Assembly (NCBI GenBank): GCA_038373885.1
Contig: JAWZYV010012342.1
Coordinates: 1-64,000 of the forward strand
Source of the DNA: Cheiracanthium punctorium
Taxonomy: Eukaryota > Arthropoda > Arachnida > Araneae > Cheiracanthiidae
Direction of reading: 5' to 3'
DNA: 64,000 nucleotides
The notes under the pieces were generated by a model that was not told the origin of the DNA, ran no database searches, and worked only from the letters and a program-made list of their open reading frames with translations. Positions 1 to 9,739 of this stretch are shown here, in pieces (positions within the stretch are counted from its first letter, which is position 1; each line of letters begins with the position of its first letter). The translations under genes and the position numbers were made by a program.

Positions 1-47
1 CAAATTATTAATTTTTTTTAAAATTATTATTGAATATATATTGATAA

Positions 48-199
48 TGTCGGATAGTGTAAATCATTCCGCATTCGGGCCAAAGTTGGCACCGTTGATC
101 GGACCGTAATCGGCTAAAAGGTATCGGTCCATTGCCACTTGCCGATACTTGCGGTTTGCCGATTTTTAGCCGCAAATGGACCGACAACACTATCCGGCA
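48..199. repeat. Palindromic short inverted-repeat element
   Basis: The ends are inverted copies of each other (GTCGGATAGTGT near 49-60, ACACTATCCGGC near 186-197). Further nested inverted segments lie inside (CGGCTAAAA against TTTTTAGCCG, GGTATCGG against CCGATACTT), so the whole stretch can fold on itself. It is locally GC-rich and rich in CCGA/TCGG words, unlike the AT-rich flank. No coding capacity. Likely a MITE or the end of a larger element; no target duplication was identified. Confidence 0.4.
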
Positions 200-300
200 A
201 CAGATACTCCAAATTCCTTACTATCAGTTGCCGGCATGTAACTGACAGTTTACCGATCCCTCTCTTTTCTTGCCGACACTAAGCCAACAGTAAACCGACA

Positions 301-1233
301 GTGACCCACTCTGCCGACTACGGTCCGACTGTCTCCCGAAAGGTCTGTGTTTGCTGGGAATTTCCTAACAGGTTCAGGATGCGCATCATCCACTGTTCGT
401 TGTGCCCCCCACTGAGTGATTCACACTCACTGAGTGAGTCAAAGCACGGAAAAGGAAAATTGTGGTATGACAAGAATGCAGTGTCAAGAGTGTTTAAGGT
501 GGGAGATCAGGTGTTGGCCACGTCGAAACAAAACAAAAGGGCCGTAAATTGGATAGGGCCAGGAACGGTGACTAGCAAGATTTCGGACACTAATTACCTC
601 ATAGACCTGCCAGAGAAAAGAGATAAATCTATGATTTATCATGTAAACCTTATGAAACCCTACTATAAGCGAACCGAGTGCGTTAACTTTATAATGGATG
701 AAAACTGGGAGGAGGAGGTGGAGCTAGAGGCCGAGATTCCATACCCTTTACCTAACCCCAATCAATTTGATCTCCGGGAGATATTTAAAGAAGGCGCGCT
801 TGAGAAGCAGTTGACTGCGGAGCAAATAGAGATTTTTGGGCGAACGTTGCAGGGTCGTAGCAAACTGCTCTCAGAACCGGGAATCACGCCACTGATCGAA
901 AGGGATATAGAGGTAACGCATTCCGAGCTGATGAGAGCGAAACCTTATCGCATATCACCGAGGCAAACCGAAGTATCAAGGGAGGAAGTTAAAAGACTTT
1001 TGGGCTTTGTGGTGATCAAATTGGGAGAGACCGATTACGGATCACCCTTGAGGAAAGGCGCCACGCGATACGCTGCTTTTGCAACACCTTTTGGAAATTT
1101 TATCTGTAAGAGAATGCATTTTGAATTATTGTTATATAATTATTTCGGATCCAGAAAAAAGGAAAAACATGTGATTATTAGAACGTCCATTGAAAGATTT
1201 CAAGTGTTAGTTCATGAAAATACAGAGTTTTAA
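301..1233 (+). pseudogene. Gypsy (Ty3) pol remnant, integrase C-terminus followed by reverse transcriptase N-terminus
   Basis: Similarity begins near base 426. Residues about 45-120 are the C-terminal part of a Gypsy integrase (YDKNA near the start, FKVGDQVLATSK, then WIGPGTV and YHVNLMKPYY). A linker of about 75 residues follows, then the entry of a reverse transcriptase (ERDIEVTHSELMRAKPYRI, SPRQTEV, EEVKRLL, DYGSPL). Directly after SPL the text jumps to a later RT block (RYAAFATPFGNF, KRMHFEL), so the palm segment with the first catalytic Asp is deleted; no YxDD motif and no RNase H follow. The order integrase then RT in one frame is the reverse of usual Gypsy pol and matches the Gmr1-type arrangement. 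Upstream gag, protease and integrase core are absent. A purine tract and a 3' LTR follow on the same strand. It is inactive. Confidence 0.8.
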
Positions 1234-1639
1234 GTCTTTCACAAATCAAGAAACCTAGGAGATGTCCCACCAGGGAAGAAAAAAACTCTTTGCAAGGTTT
1301 TCAGTTTTAGATTACAGAATAGTTTTTTTTTTGTGTGTATTTTTTTTTTTTTTTTTTACTAGAAGAATTGTAAATATTGGATCTTAGTGTTTGAATTTGG
1401 GAAGGCACCCTGGATTTTAACACTGAGTGCTGTTTCAGGTTTAAAACCTAAAAGAGAGTTTTTTTGTGTGTGTATATAGTGAATTAAGATGTAAGCTTTG
1501 TCCGCCTTGCTAAAAGGCGTTTTCTTTTTTATTCGTACGTGCCTCTCGGGGAATTGTCTCAAGAGGGACTTACGGATTTGTTTTTGCCAAAAGGTTTCCG
1601 CTTCATCGCTGAAACTTTTGTCTTCATGGGGGAGGGAGT
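1234..1639 (+). other. Gypsy 3' untranslated region with polypurine tract
   Basis: Non-coding sequence between the pol remnant and the LTR. It contains T-runs, and at 1627-1637 a purine tract (GGGGGAGGGA) directly before the LTR start, as expected for plus-strand priming in LTR retrotransposons. Confidence 0.55.
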
Positions 1640-2064
1640 TGTGACAAGTTACTACTCCCCCCAGAAATATACCAAGGACTCGATGTGTTTCCCACGATGC
1701 GGAAAGCACACTTGACCAGTGCACATTCCAAGAGCAAGGGGGGTCCTTTGATTTTGCCGACCGACCCCACACGACGAGTGCGAACGCACAGGGGGCTTGG
1801 AGGAAGATCGGAGGAGAGAGCCTCAGAGTCGTTTTGGAGACTGTTCGAGGAGGTCGGACAGAGATCGGCTCTCAGAGGGACAAGAGTTCCCGAATTCCAG
1901 AGCGGAAGTTGATGCTTGTATTTAAGTCTGCAGAATGCAGTCAATGTTTGTAAATGTGTATTTTAATAATCAACGTTAAACAAAAACCTCAACTCCTGTC
2001 TCGAGTCTCTTCAATTTTGTTTGTGTTTCCTGTTTAGCACTTGTGGCGAGTCCAAAACGCCACA
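1640..2064 (+). repeat. 3' LTR of the Gypsy element
   Basis: The segment starts TGTGAC and ends GCCACA, giving short TG..CA inverted termini, and is preceded by a purine tract. A TATA-like TATTTAA lies near 1919 and an AATAA-type signal near 1965, in the order expected for U3 and R. The 5' LTR is not in the window, so the boundaries rest on the termini and on the coding context. Immediately downstream is the middle of a short MITE (see 2065-2145), which suggests the retroelement landed in it. Confidence 0.65.
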
Positions 2065-2145
2065 ATGGTTCGGAATACGATTGCCAGGAAATTTGAGGAA
2101 AAAATAGTTTGACGTTAATGACCGCCGGGATAATACGTAAATACC
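2065..2145 (-). repeat. Half of a GGTACTTACGTATTA-type MITE
   Basis: Ends with GGATAATACGTAAATACC, the terminal repeat of the MITEs at 25659-25830 and 30982-31148, and begins with TGGTTCGGAATACGATTG, which lies in the middle of the copy at 30982-31148. Only one half is present and it stops exactly at the end of the Gypsy LTR. Confidence 0.55.
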
Positions 2146-3130
2146 TTTTTCGATTTATCGTAAAATAATAAAAATATTGCCAAGTTCGGTTCATTTTTCA
2201 AAGCATTTTTTTCGCACCCTATTTGGCAATTTATCGCAAAAGTCGCCAACATTGCCGGCTTTTGTCTGAAATTTTGAAGGAGGCACACGATCGTCGTCGG
2301 ATTATTAGCTAACCATATTGTAGGATAGTATTATATGCTTAAAATAGATGCCTGTCTCTAAACTGCCATTGACCGTATTGTATTGAAATTATTTTGAGTG
2401 CCCCCGTATAGAAAAACTTTTAACTATACAGACACTATTTTCGATGCAAAGCTTCATTTTGTAATCCTTAATAACATCCAATTTTGTTTTGTTTCATTTC
2501 AAAGAGCAGAATATCTCTAAAACTAGAAGCCTTTTGTGAAGGCAATTACAACGGGCGAGAGAAAAAACATTTTAAGGAAATTTGTCTTTCATTCAATATA
2601 TTTTACTTTCATCCACCTAAAATAAATAAGTTCATATTCAATTTTTATTACAGACCCAATTGAATTTCATGCTCATCTGGAAACGCACGGAATCTTTTCG
2701 CAGTCGAAAGCTTTCGTTTTGTACATAAACATTCGAATATCCAGCAGACGATTTATTTGTGGGGGAAAAATAATAATAAACTGTGTAATCGGGAGAAATT
2801 ATTTTAAACGTATTGGAATCCCCCAATTGTATGACGTCATTTTCACTTAAAATAGGTCATTTTGTCACGCAAATGATTCACTTTTTTTGACTCTCGGAAA
2901 CGAAATGGTGCTGAAAATAGCGAAAAATCGCTTAAAAATGAGGGAGCGGGTGGATTTTCGGATTTTTAAAATCGACAGCTAGTTTTCTATATTTTTTTAC
3001 AAAGTTGTGAAAATTTTCAAGCGGATCGTACAAACGATGTAGAAGTTGTTAGGCTTTTTGTCCTTGACTTTGTAATCTTTTTGCAGTCATAGAGGAAAAA
3101 GTTTTATCTTGAAGTCTGTGTTCAGCGCAA
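2146..3130. other. Non-coding, AT-rich, old dispersed repeats
   Basis: No gene recognised. The stretch 2320-2440 is a diverged relative of 3826-3930 (shared words such as TTGAGTGC and GTAT.GAAAAA), which flanks the mariner on its other side. A 62-codon open frame on the - strand (2638-2826) matches no family I know. Confidence 0.4.
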
Positions 3131-3823
3131 CTACAAGGGATGGTCAAATGAAAAGGTACGAAACGTCACAACAACCTAACCGTTAATATTTGTCCATGCA
3201 GCTATGAGAGCACGTAGCGAGACATCTAGGAATGCGATTGGAGCCTTTTGTGTGGATAGGAACATGCGGGGGCCCGCAGGAGAGAGCAGAAGCTCTTGTA
3301 AAAAGCACCCTCCTACGTCCAATTGATGCGGCAATGCGTGTGAGGACAGGATGGCGTTCACATTGCAAAATTCGACGATTTAGGAGAAGCGAGGCGCTAT
3401 CCGATTTCTGACAGCGGAAGGTGATAAACCGGCCACTATTCATCGCGGGATGATGATCGTCTAGTCGGAAGGCCGTGTGTCCCACAAGTCAATGAGAAAA
3501 TGGAACGTCCGTATTCGCAAAGGAACTGGCCATGTTCAAGTGGGAGACGCTGGACCATCCGCCCTACAGTCCGGACAGGTCGCGCTGCGATTTCCATGTG
3601 TTGGTTCACTGAAAGGGAAGCGCTTCCACTCGGACGACGTACTCAAGGACGCTGTGCCGGACTGGGTCTCGTCACGGCCACTGGAATTCTGGGAACAAGG
3701 AATCCTGCGGCTTGTTCGTCAGTGGGATCGTTGTGCTCAGGCCTAGGGTGTCTATTTTGAATAAAGTCTACATTTGTACCCACCGTGTCGTTTCGTACCT
3801 TTTCATTTCATCACCCCTTGTAG
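3131..3823 (+). mobile_element. Internally deleted mariner element
   Basis: Terminal inverted repeats of about 34 bp (CTACAAGGGATGGTCAAATG at the left; the right end is its complement with a few changes, ending in CCCTTGTAG). The right flank has TA; the left flank reads CA, probably a mutated TA duplication. At 693 bp it is about half of a normal 1.3 kb mariner. Transposase remains are listed separately. Confidence 0.85.
3385..3746 (+). pseudogene. mariner transposase remnant
   Basis: Pieces of mariner transposase remain in different frames. Near 3393-3460 is the first helix-turn-helix (AIRFLTAEGDKPATIHRGM), ended by a stop. Near 3465-3500 is a GRP-like second DNA-binding segment. After a large deletion the C-terminus appears: HPPYSPD with CDFH near 3558-3600, the block holding the third catalytic Asp, then in another frame LKGKRFHSDD and QWDRCAQA to the stop at 3746. 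The catalytic core between them, with the first two Asp residues, is missing. An AATAAA lies just downstream. The protein is dead; the element could only have moved with help in trans. Confidence 0.85.
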
Positions 3824-3986
3824 TTAGTAGGATGATACGCTTTAAAGAATAACTTCCCATACAGTGCAATGTATTGGGACTATCTTGAGTGCTCCTGTAG
3901 AAAAAAAAATCTATAAACGCTACATAGATCCTTTACAATAGGGTACATGGTACTGCAGATAAGAATAACATATATAAATTTCGTAG
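3824..3986. other. Non-coding spacer left of the tandem duplication
   Basis: Holds the diverged dispersed repeat shared with 2320-2440 (3826-3930). Nothing else recognised. Confidence 0.3.
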
Positions 3987-4184
3987 AAATCGATGCCTAT
4001 TGACGGGAGTTATATCAAGGACGGACAGACAGACAAACCGAAATCTTAAACACTTTTCTACCTTGTTGGAAAGTGTCAAAAAAGCTAGATCTTGAGGGGG
4101 AAAGACGAAAACTTTCAAGGTAAAGGCGCGGGGCCCGTAGCATTTGCTACATCTGCTATATTCTTAATCCGGCACTGATTGCGG

Positions 4185-4378
4185 TACCACAAAACGACCT
4201 TCTCTTAATTTAAGAACAAAATATTACGAGCGATCCACCTGTCTGTCGCTTCGCACACACTTCTTTTTTTCATCTTTTTGCGAGAAAGACATGGCACAGG
4301 GCAACCATATTTTGGCAAGAACGCACCACTTTGGCGCTTTTAGAAGAATTTTGTTCTGTAACCGAAACGGCGCCAACA
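4185..4378 (-). repeat. BEL LTR, duplicated 3' copy
   Basis: On the - strand it begins TGTTGGCGCC and runs to GGTCGTTTTGTGG. It is shared with 6812-7005 and with the split LTR at 20879-21757. The outer boundary is approximate because the shared word TACCACAAAACG could extend by a few bases. Confidence 0.7.
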
Positions 4379-4686
4379 TTCTTCCCGCCATGAAACCCTC
4401 ACCAAAGGGTTTCATAAAACAAAATCACTAATATTAAGATTATAACATTCACATGAACAAATAACCAATTAAACAATATTTCAAATACACTTGGTTAAAT
4501 ATTTGAGATTCATCAATTTACAAGTTAGAGAGTTAGTGTTACAAGTTAGAGACTTACATTTTGAAGAATGTTTTTTTAAATTCTAATTTAAATAAAATAC
4601 CCTTTTCACTTACAGTCTCATTAATTTGCTATTAAAGACGATCTCAAGTTTATTTATGCAGGTAATAGAAAAAAAAAAAAAAAAAA
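4379..4686. other. Non-coding spacer inside the duplication unit
   Basis: AT-rich; contains the direct words ACAAGTTAGAGA twice (near 4520-4555) and a run of about 20 A at its right end. Nothing coding. Confidence 0.3.
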
Positions 4687-4768
4687 CTGGCCTACCGGAT
4701 TTGAACCCGGGACTCAGTCTGCATAGCAGGAGACGGATCCACGGCGCTAATGCTCCCACGACCGAGTC
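4687..4768 (-). other. tRNA-like sequence with Pol III boxes (copy 1)
   Basis: On the - strand there is an A-box-like TTAGCGCCGTGGA, a good B box GGGTTCAAATCC in a T-arm (CCGGGTTCAAATCCGG) and, directly after the 3' end, a long T-run that would act as a Pol III terminator. A cloverleaf acceptor stem and a 7-base anticodon loop could not be formed, so this is a tRNA-derived repeat (SINE head or tRNA pseudogene) rather than a functional tRNA. Confidence 0.6.
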
Positions 4769-4984
4769 AGTGAATTATTGGTACATATATCTGTACTGAA
4801 TTTTTAGCTGCCGCGTTCTCGAAAAGTGTTGAGAGTTGCAACTAATTCTTTGCCATTTTATCTTATAGAATTTATTATAGACACATTATACGTACAATAA
4901 TAAATTTTCTTATCATTTTTGATTTTGAAAATTCAATATAAGCTTATAAAAACGTGGAAAGTTTTGCGAAAATTCAGTGTTAAC

Positions 4985-5142
4985 CATGGGCGCCGGCAGA
5001 ATATTTCCCAGGGGGGGGGCAAAGACTACTTCAACGTATGGTTACCATGTTGGAAAGAGCAAAAAAGCAAGGGAAACACTGCATTCAAAAATACAGAGGG
5101 GGGCGCATTGCCCCCCCTTGCCCTATGCTGCCGGCGCCCATA
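4985..5142. mobile_element. hAT-type MITE, 8-bp target duplication (copy 1)
   Basis: Terminal inverted repeats YATGGGCGCCGGCAG (perfect over 14 bases) enclose 158 bp with long G and C runs. It is flanked on both sides by GTGTTAAC (4977-4984 and 5143-5150), an 8-bp target site duplication as made by hAT transposases. No coding capacity. Confidence 0.85.
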
Positions 5143-5150
5143 GTGTTAAC

Positions 5151-5689
5151 GCATAAGAATAGTTTCTAAAATACTTTTGAATGAATCTCTACATCAATAA
5201 GAAAATTTGTTCAGAATACATTATTGATTAATAACATGTTAAAATTGAAGGAAAAATTAAATATTGACGTCCAAGAGACACAGAAATTCAAGTTTTTAGT
5301 TTTTAGTTTTTTTTTTTTTTTTTGTATTTAATATTGTTATACTTCAATACATATATATACAAAAATTCATAATTTTTGGTAAAAAAAAAGTTTTATAATA
5401 TTTACCGTCCCCTTAAAAAATGCAATGCCTTTTCTTTTCAGTTATTGTCAACATGTATAATTATTTTTATCGCCTATGCACTCAGTATCCGCTCTCCCTT
5501 CCGAATTGAAAGAAAATAATAATTCAAATATTCCAGAGTTCCATTCCTTGAAGAACTGCTCCCCCCCCCCCACCTCTGAAACAAAATCCTGTCTACGCTA
5601 CTCTCATATATCCTCTAGAAGCTTAAACCATTCTTTCAACATAACTGAAAAATACTGCGCATGCGCATAGGAGCATTGACGTAAATTAA
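5151..5689. other. Non-coding spacer with homopolymer runs
   Basis: Contains T-, A- and C-runs (near 5308-5323, 5383 and 5561) and a GCGCATGCGC-like palindrome near 5658-5668. No gene recognised; the corresponding stretch of copy 2 is about 7776-8299. Confidence 0.3.
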
Positions 5690-5889
5690 CTGTATATCTA
5701 CCATACATTAACAAAAAATGCCTTATTTAACGGTATAAATACCGTTAACAATAGAAACGGCACACATACCGTATTTTTAAGGATCAAATACTGTCGATTT
5801 ACGGTAGCTCTACCGTAAACACGAAAAATGGTACAAGTACTGTAAAATTTACAGTCCTTATCCTGTAATTTTACGAAATTTTTTTGCAG
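5690..5889. repeat. Cluster of TACGGTA hairpins (copy 1)
   Basis: A 200-bp block made of small perfect hairpins: AACGGTAT-AA-ATACCGTT near 5728-5746, TTTACGGTA-GCTC-TACCGTAAA near 5800-5822, ACTGTAAA-A-TTTACAGT near 5839-5856, plus further single ACGGTA/TACCGT words. On the - strand the block begins CACTGCAAAAAAA directly after the BEL DUF5641 frame, which looks like a DNA-transposon end. Probably the end of a non-autonomous element inserted in the BEL 3' region. Confidence 0.5.
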
Positions 5890-6613
5890 TGTGGTTTAGG
5901 CAAAATACACACTCGTGAAATAGCTCTTTTATAAGTGCCCGATTGGGTTTTCACCATTACCACCCTTACCAAATTATCATCACCTCTATACAATTCAATA
6001 ACACGGCCCACTGGTGATCTATAAGTGGGCATGTTGTCCTCAATCAGAACAACTAGGTCTCCGACCTTAGCATTGTCTTTTTGGAAATACCATTTATTCC
6101 TTAGTTGTAGCCCATTTAATTAACTACGGCTCCACTTTTTCGAGATAAGTTGAACCACTCTTGTCACTCTTTGCCATTTCTAAGACAATTTTCTTTTGGA
6201 TGAAATAAACTTTTGGTTCAACAATAGTACTCATAGACCTGCCTATAATAAAATGTGCTGGAGTTAGGGCACTGAGATCACCAGCATCATTGGACAAAAG
6301 ACAGAGAGGTCTAGAATTTAAGACACCCTCAATTTGCTCACTGGTTGTTAGGAATTCCTCATACGTTGGATTTAAGCCACTCACAACTCTTTTTAAATGA
6401 TACTTAAAAGACCGGACGGCCGATTCCCATAAACCCCCGAAGGAGGGTGAACGCGGAGGGATGAATTTCCACTCAATTCCTTCAGAAGACAAGTGACCGG
6501 AAAATTGGCTATCCTGCTCCACTGCAATGCTCAATATTTTTTTAATTTCAGTATTTGCTCCGACAAAGTTTTTTCCATTGTCAGAGTAGATTTTGGCAGA
6601 CTTGCCCCTTGTC
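5890..6613 (-). pseudogene. BEL/Pao integrase core and DUF5641, truncated duplicate
   Basis: From the right end: a catalytic-core stretch with SDNGKNFVGAN (second catalytic Asp), PPRSPSFGGLWE (third acidic residue) and LNSRPL, ending at a stop at 6124. Below it, in an open stretch to about 5890, comes the DUF5641 domain typical of Pao-type pol C-termini (VGDLVVLIEDNMPTYRSPVG, then VVMVKTQSGTYKRAISRV). The zinc-binding domain and the first Asp region are missing because the duplication junction lies at 6614. The stop between core and DUF5641 shows it is not functional. Confidence 0.85.
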
Positions 6614-6811
6614 AAATCGATGCCTATTGACGGGAGTTATATCAAGGACGGACAGACAGACAAACCGAAATCTTAAACACTTTTCTACCTTGTTGGAAAG
6701 TGTCAAAAAAGCTAGATCTTGAGGGGGAAAGACGAAAACTTTCAAGGTAAAGGCGCGGGGCCCGTAGCATTTGCTACATCTGCTATATTCTTAATCCGGC
6801 ACTGATTGCGG

Positions 6812-7005
6812 TACCACAAAACGACCTTCTCTTAATTTAAGAACAAAATATTACGAGCGATCCACCTGTCTGTCGCTTCGCACACACTTCTTTTTTTCAT
6901 CTTTTTGCGAGAAAGACATGGCACAGGGCAACCATATTTTGGCAAGAACGCACCACTTTGGCGCTTTTAGAAGAATTTTGTTCTGTAACCGAAACGGCGC
7001 CAACA
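6812..7005 (-). repeat. BEL 3' LTR (original position)
   Basis: Same sequence as 4185-4378, displaced by 2627 bp. It is the LTR nearest to the contiguous pol of the nested BEL element. About 1.5 kb of later insertions separate it from the end of pol. Confidence 0.7.
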
Positions 7006-7311
7006 TTCTTCCCGCCATGAAACCCTCACCAAAGGGTTTCATAAAACAAAATCACTAATATTAAGATTATAATATTCACATGAACAAATAACCAATTAAA
7101 CAATATTTCAAATACACTTGGTTAAATATTTGAGATTCATCAATTTACAAGTTAGAGAGTTAGTGTTACAAGTTAGAGACTTACATTTTGAAGAATGTTT
7201 TTTTTAAATTCTAATTTAAATAAAATACCCTTTTCACTTACAGTCTCATTAATTTGCTATTAAAGACGATCTCAAGTTTATTTATGCAGGTAATAGAAAA
7301 AAAAAAAAAAC

Positions 7312-7393
7312 CTGGCCTACCGGATTTGAACCCGGGACTCAGTCTGCATAGCAGGAGACGGATCCACGGCGCTAATGCTCCCACGACCGAGTC
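7312..7393 (-). other. tRNA-like sequence with Pol III boxes (copy 2)
   Basis: Copy of the sequence at 4687-4768 carried by the tandem duplication; the adjoining homopolymer run is several bases shorter. Confidence 0.6.
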
Positions 7394-7609
7394 AGTGAAT
7401 TATTGGTACATATATCTGTACTGAATTTTTAGCTGCCGCGTTCTCGAAAAGTGTTGAGAGTTGCAACTAATTCTTTGCCATTTTATCTTATAGAATTTAT
7501 TATAGACACATTATACGTATAATAATAAATTTTCTTATCATTTTTGATTTTGAAAATTCAATATAAGCTTATAAAAACGTGGAAAGTTTTGCGAAAATTC
7601 AGTGTTAAC

Positions 7610-7767
7610 CATGGGCGCCGGCAGAATATTTCCCAGGGGGGGGGGCAAAGACTACTTCAACGTATGGTTACCATGTTGGAAAGAGCAAAAAAGCAAGGGA
7701 AACACTGCATTCAAAAATACAGAGGGGGCGCATTGCCCCCCCTTGCCCTATGCTGCCGGCGCCCATA
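7610..7767. mobile_element. hAT-type MITE, 8-bp target duplication (copy 2)
   Basis: Duplicate of 4985-5142 inside tandem copy 2; the same GTGTTAAC flanks lie at 7602-7609 and 7768-7775. Confidence 0.85.
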
Positions 7768-8299
7768 GTGTTAACGCATAAGAATAGTTTCTAAAATACT
7801 TTTGAATGAATCTCTACATCAATAAGAAAATTTGTTCAGAATACATTATTGATTAATAACATGTTAAAATTGAAGGAAAAATTAAATATTGACGTCCAAG
7901 AGACACAGAAATTCAAGTTTTTAGTTTTTTTTTTTTTTTTTTTGTATTTAATATTGTTATACTTCAATACATATATATACAAAAATTCATAATTTTTGGT
8001 AAAAAAAAAAGTTTTATAATATTTACCGTCCCCTTAAAAAATGCAATGCCTTTTCTTTTCAGTTATTGTCAACATGTATAATTATTTTTATCGCCTATGC
8101 ACTCAGTATCCGCTCTCCCTTCCGAATTGAAAGAAAATAATAATTCGAATATTCCAGAGTTCCATTCCATGAAGAACTGCTCCCCCCCCCCCACCTCTGA
8201 AACAAAATCCTGTCTACGCTACTCTCATATATCCTCTAAACCATTCTTTCAACATAACTGAAAAATACTGCGCATGCGCATAGGAGCATTGACGTAAAT

Positions 8300-8501
8300 T
8301 AACGGTATATCTACCATACATTAACAAAAAATCCCTTATTTAACGGTATAAATGCCGTTAACAATAGAAACGGCACACATACCGTATTTTTAAGGATCAA
8401 ATACTGTCGATTTACGGTAGCTCTACCGTAAGCACGAAAAATGGTACAAGTACTGTAAAATTTACAGTCCTTATCCTGTAATTTTACGAAATTTTTTTGC
8501 A
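8300..8501. repeat. Cluster of TACGGTA hairpins (copy 2)
   Basis: Duplicate of 5690-5889. One hairpin is broken by a substitution (ATGCCGTT instead of ATACCGTT), while another arm (AACGGTATATCTACC) is better preserved than in copy 1. Confidence 0.5.
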
Positions 8502-9739
8502 GTGTGGTTTAGGCAAAATACACACTCGTGAAATAGCTCTTTTATAAGTGCCCGATTGGGTTTTCACCATTACCACCCTTACCAAATTATCATCACCTCT
8601 ATACAATTCAATAACACGGCCCACTGGTGATCTATAAGTGGGCATGTTGTCCTCAATCAGAACAACTAGGTCTCCGACCTTAGCATTGTCTTTTTGGAAA
8701 TACCATTTATTCCTTAGTTGTAGCCCATTTAATTAACTACGGCTCCACTTTTTCGAGATAAGTTGAACCACTCTTGTCACTCTTTGCCATTTCTAAGACA
8801 ATTTTCTTTTGGATGAACTAAACTTGGTTCAACAATAGTACTCATAGACCTGCCTATAATAAAATGTGCTGGAGTTAGGGCACTGAGATCACCAGCATCA
8901 TTGGACAAAAGACAGAGAGGTCTAGAATTTAAGACACCCTCAATTTGCTCACTGGTTGTTAGGAATTCCTCATACGTTGGATTTAAGCCACTCACAACTC
9001 TTTTTAAATGATACTTAAAAGACCGGACGGCCGATTCCCATAAACCCCCGAAGGAGGGTGAACGCGGAGGGATGAATTTCCACTCAATTCCTTCAGAAGA
9101 CACGTGAACGGAAAACTGGCTATCCTGCTCCACTGCAATGCTCAATATTTTTTTAATTTCAGTATTTGCTCCGACAAAGTTTTTTCCATTGTCAGAGTAG
9201 ATTTTGGCAGACTGGCAAAAAATCGTTTCAAAGTCGCTATAAGGACGTCAAATCTGTAACAATTTCAATCTAGACACACTTGGTAGAAAAACATACAAAA
9301 GTACACACATAGGTTTTATGTAATGTACCTTTTGTTTGATTTGGGTACTTAAATCAAAAATGGGCCGCAAAAATCTGCCCAATTAAAAGGATAATTCTGC
9401 ATGACTCGATCACGTGGCATCAATTGGGAGGTCACAATTGGTTTGGTTCTAAAACAAACAATGCATTCATGTACGATTTTTCTACATAAGGAATGACCAC
9501 ATAGAGGCCAGAATTTTTGTCTAACCTCATGCAACAATGTCTGCGGACCAGCATGCAAATACCTTTTGTGATAGAACTCAATAATCAATGTCGTTACCTT
9601 ATGCTTACAAGGCAGTAGTATAGGAAATTTTGAATTAAAATCTAAATCACACACACACTATTTATCAGCCTACCGCCAACTCGTAAAACCCCGTCTTCTT
9701 CAAGATAAGGATGAAGATATTTTTGAAGTAAAACTTTTT
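8502..9739 (-). pseudogene. BEL/Pao integrase (zinc domain, core) and DUF5641
   Basis: Reading leftwards from 9739: LHPYLEEDGVLRVGGRL, then the H2C2 zinc-binding domain (HAGPQTLLHEVRQKFWPL and CRKIVHECIVC), then WADFCGPFLI, after which the frame is interrupted by stops while still recognisable (VPKSNKRYIT, then FDVLIATLKRFF). The core resumes with SDNG-type and PPRSPSFGGLWE motifs at 9145-8777, and DUF5641 follows at 8725-8502. The part around 9210-9225 carries a small deletion relative to copy 1. Integrase would insert the element's cDNA; with several stops this copy is dead. It is the direct continuation of the pre-integrase segment at 16442-16700. Confidence 0.85.

Larger units (their letters stand above)
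3987..6613. repeat. Tandem segmental duplication, copy 1 (2627 bp)
   Basis: Near-identical to 6614-9219 in direct orientation, with only scattered substitutions and small indels (for example a shorter A-run and loss of AGAAGCTT in copy 2). Both copies start with AAATCG. The unit contains a BEL LTR, a tRNA-like sequence, a hAT-type MITE, a palindrome cluster and the 3' end of BEL pol. Confidence 0.95.
6614..9219. repeat. Tandem segmental duplication, copy 2 (2606 bp)
   Basis: Second copy of 3987-6613. At its right end the sequence continues uninterrupted into the upstream part of the BEL integrase (9220-9735), so this copy has the original right flank. The hexamer AAATCG is present at the start of both copies and at 9220-9225, pointing to a microhomology-mediated tandem duplication. 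Confidence 0.95.

Noticed and set aside
1685..1912. Open frames on both strands inside the Gypsy LTR
   Set aside because: They lie within the LTR and are explained by its locally higher GC content.
2638..2826. 62-codon open frame on the - strand with protein-like composition
   Set aside because: No recognisable domain, no splice signals and no neighbours to support it; such lengths occur by chance.
4687..4768. Functional tRNA gene
   Set aside because: A and B boxes are good, but acceptor and anticodon stems do not pair; treated as tRNA-derived.
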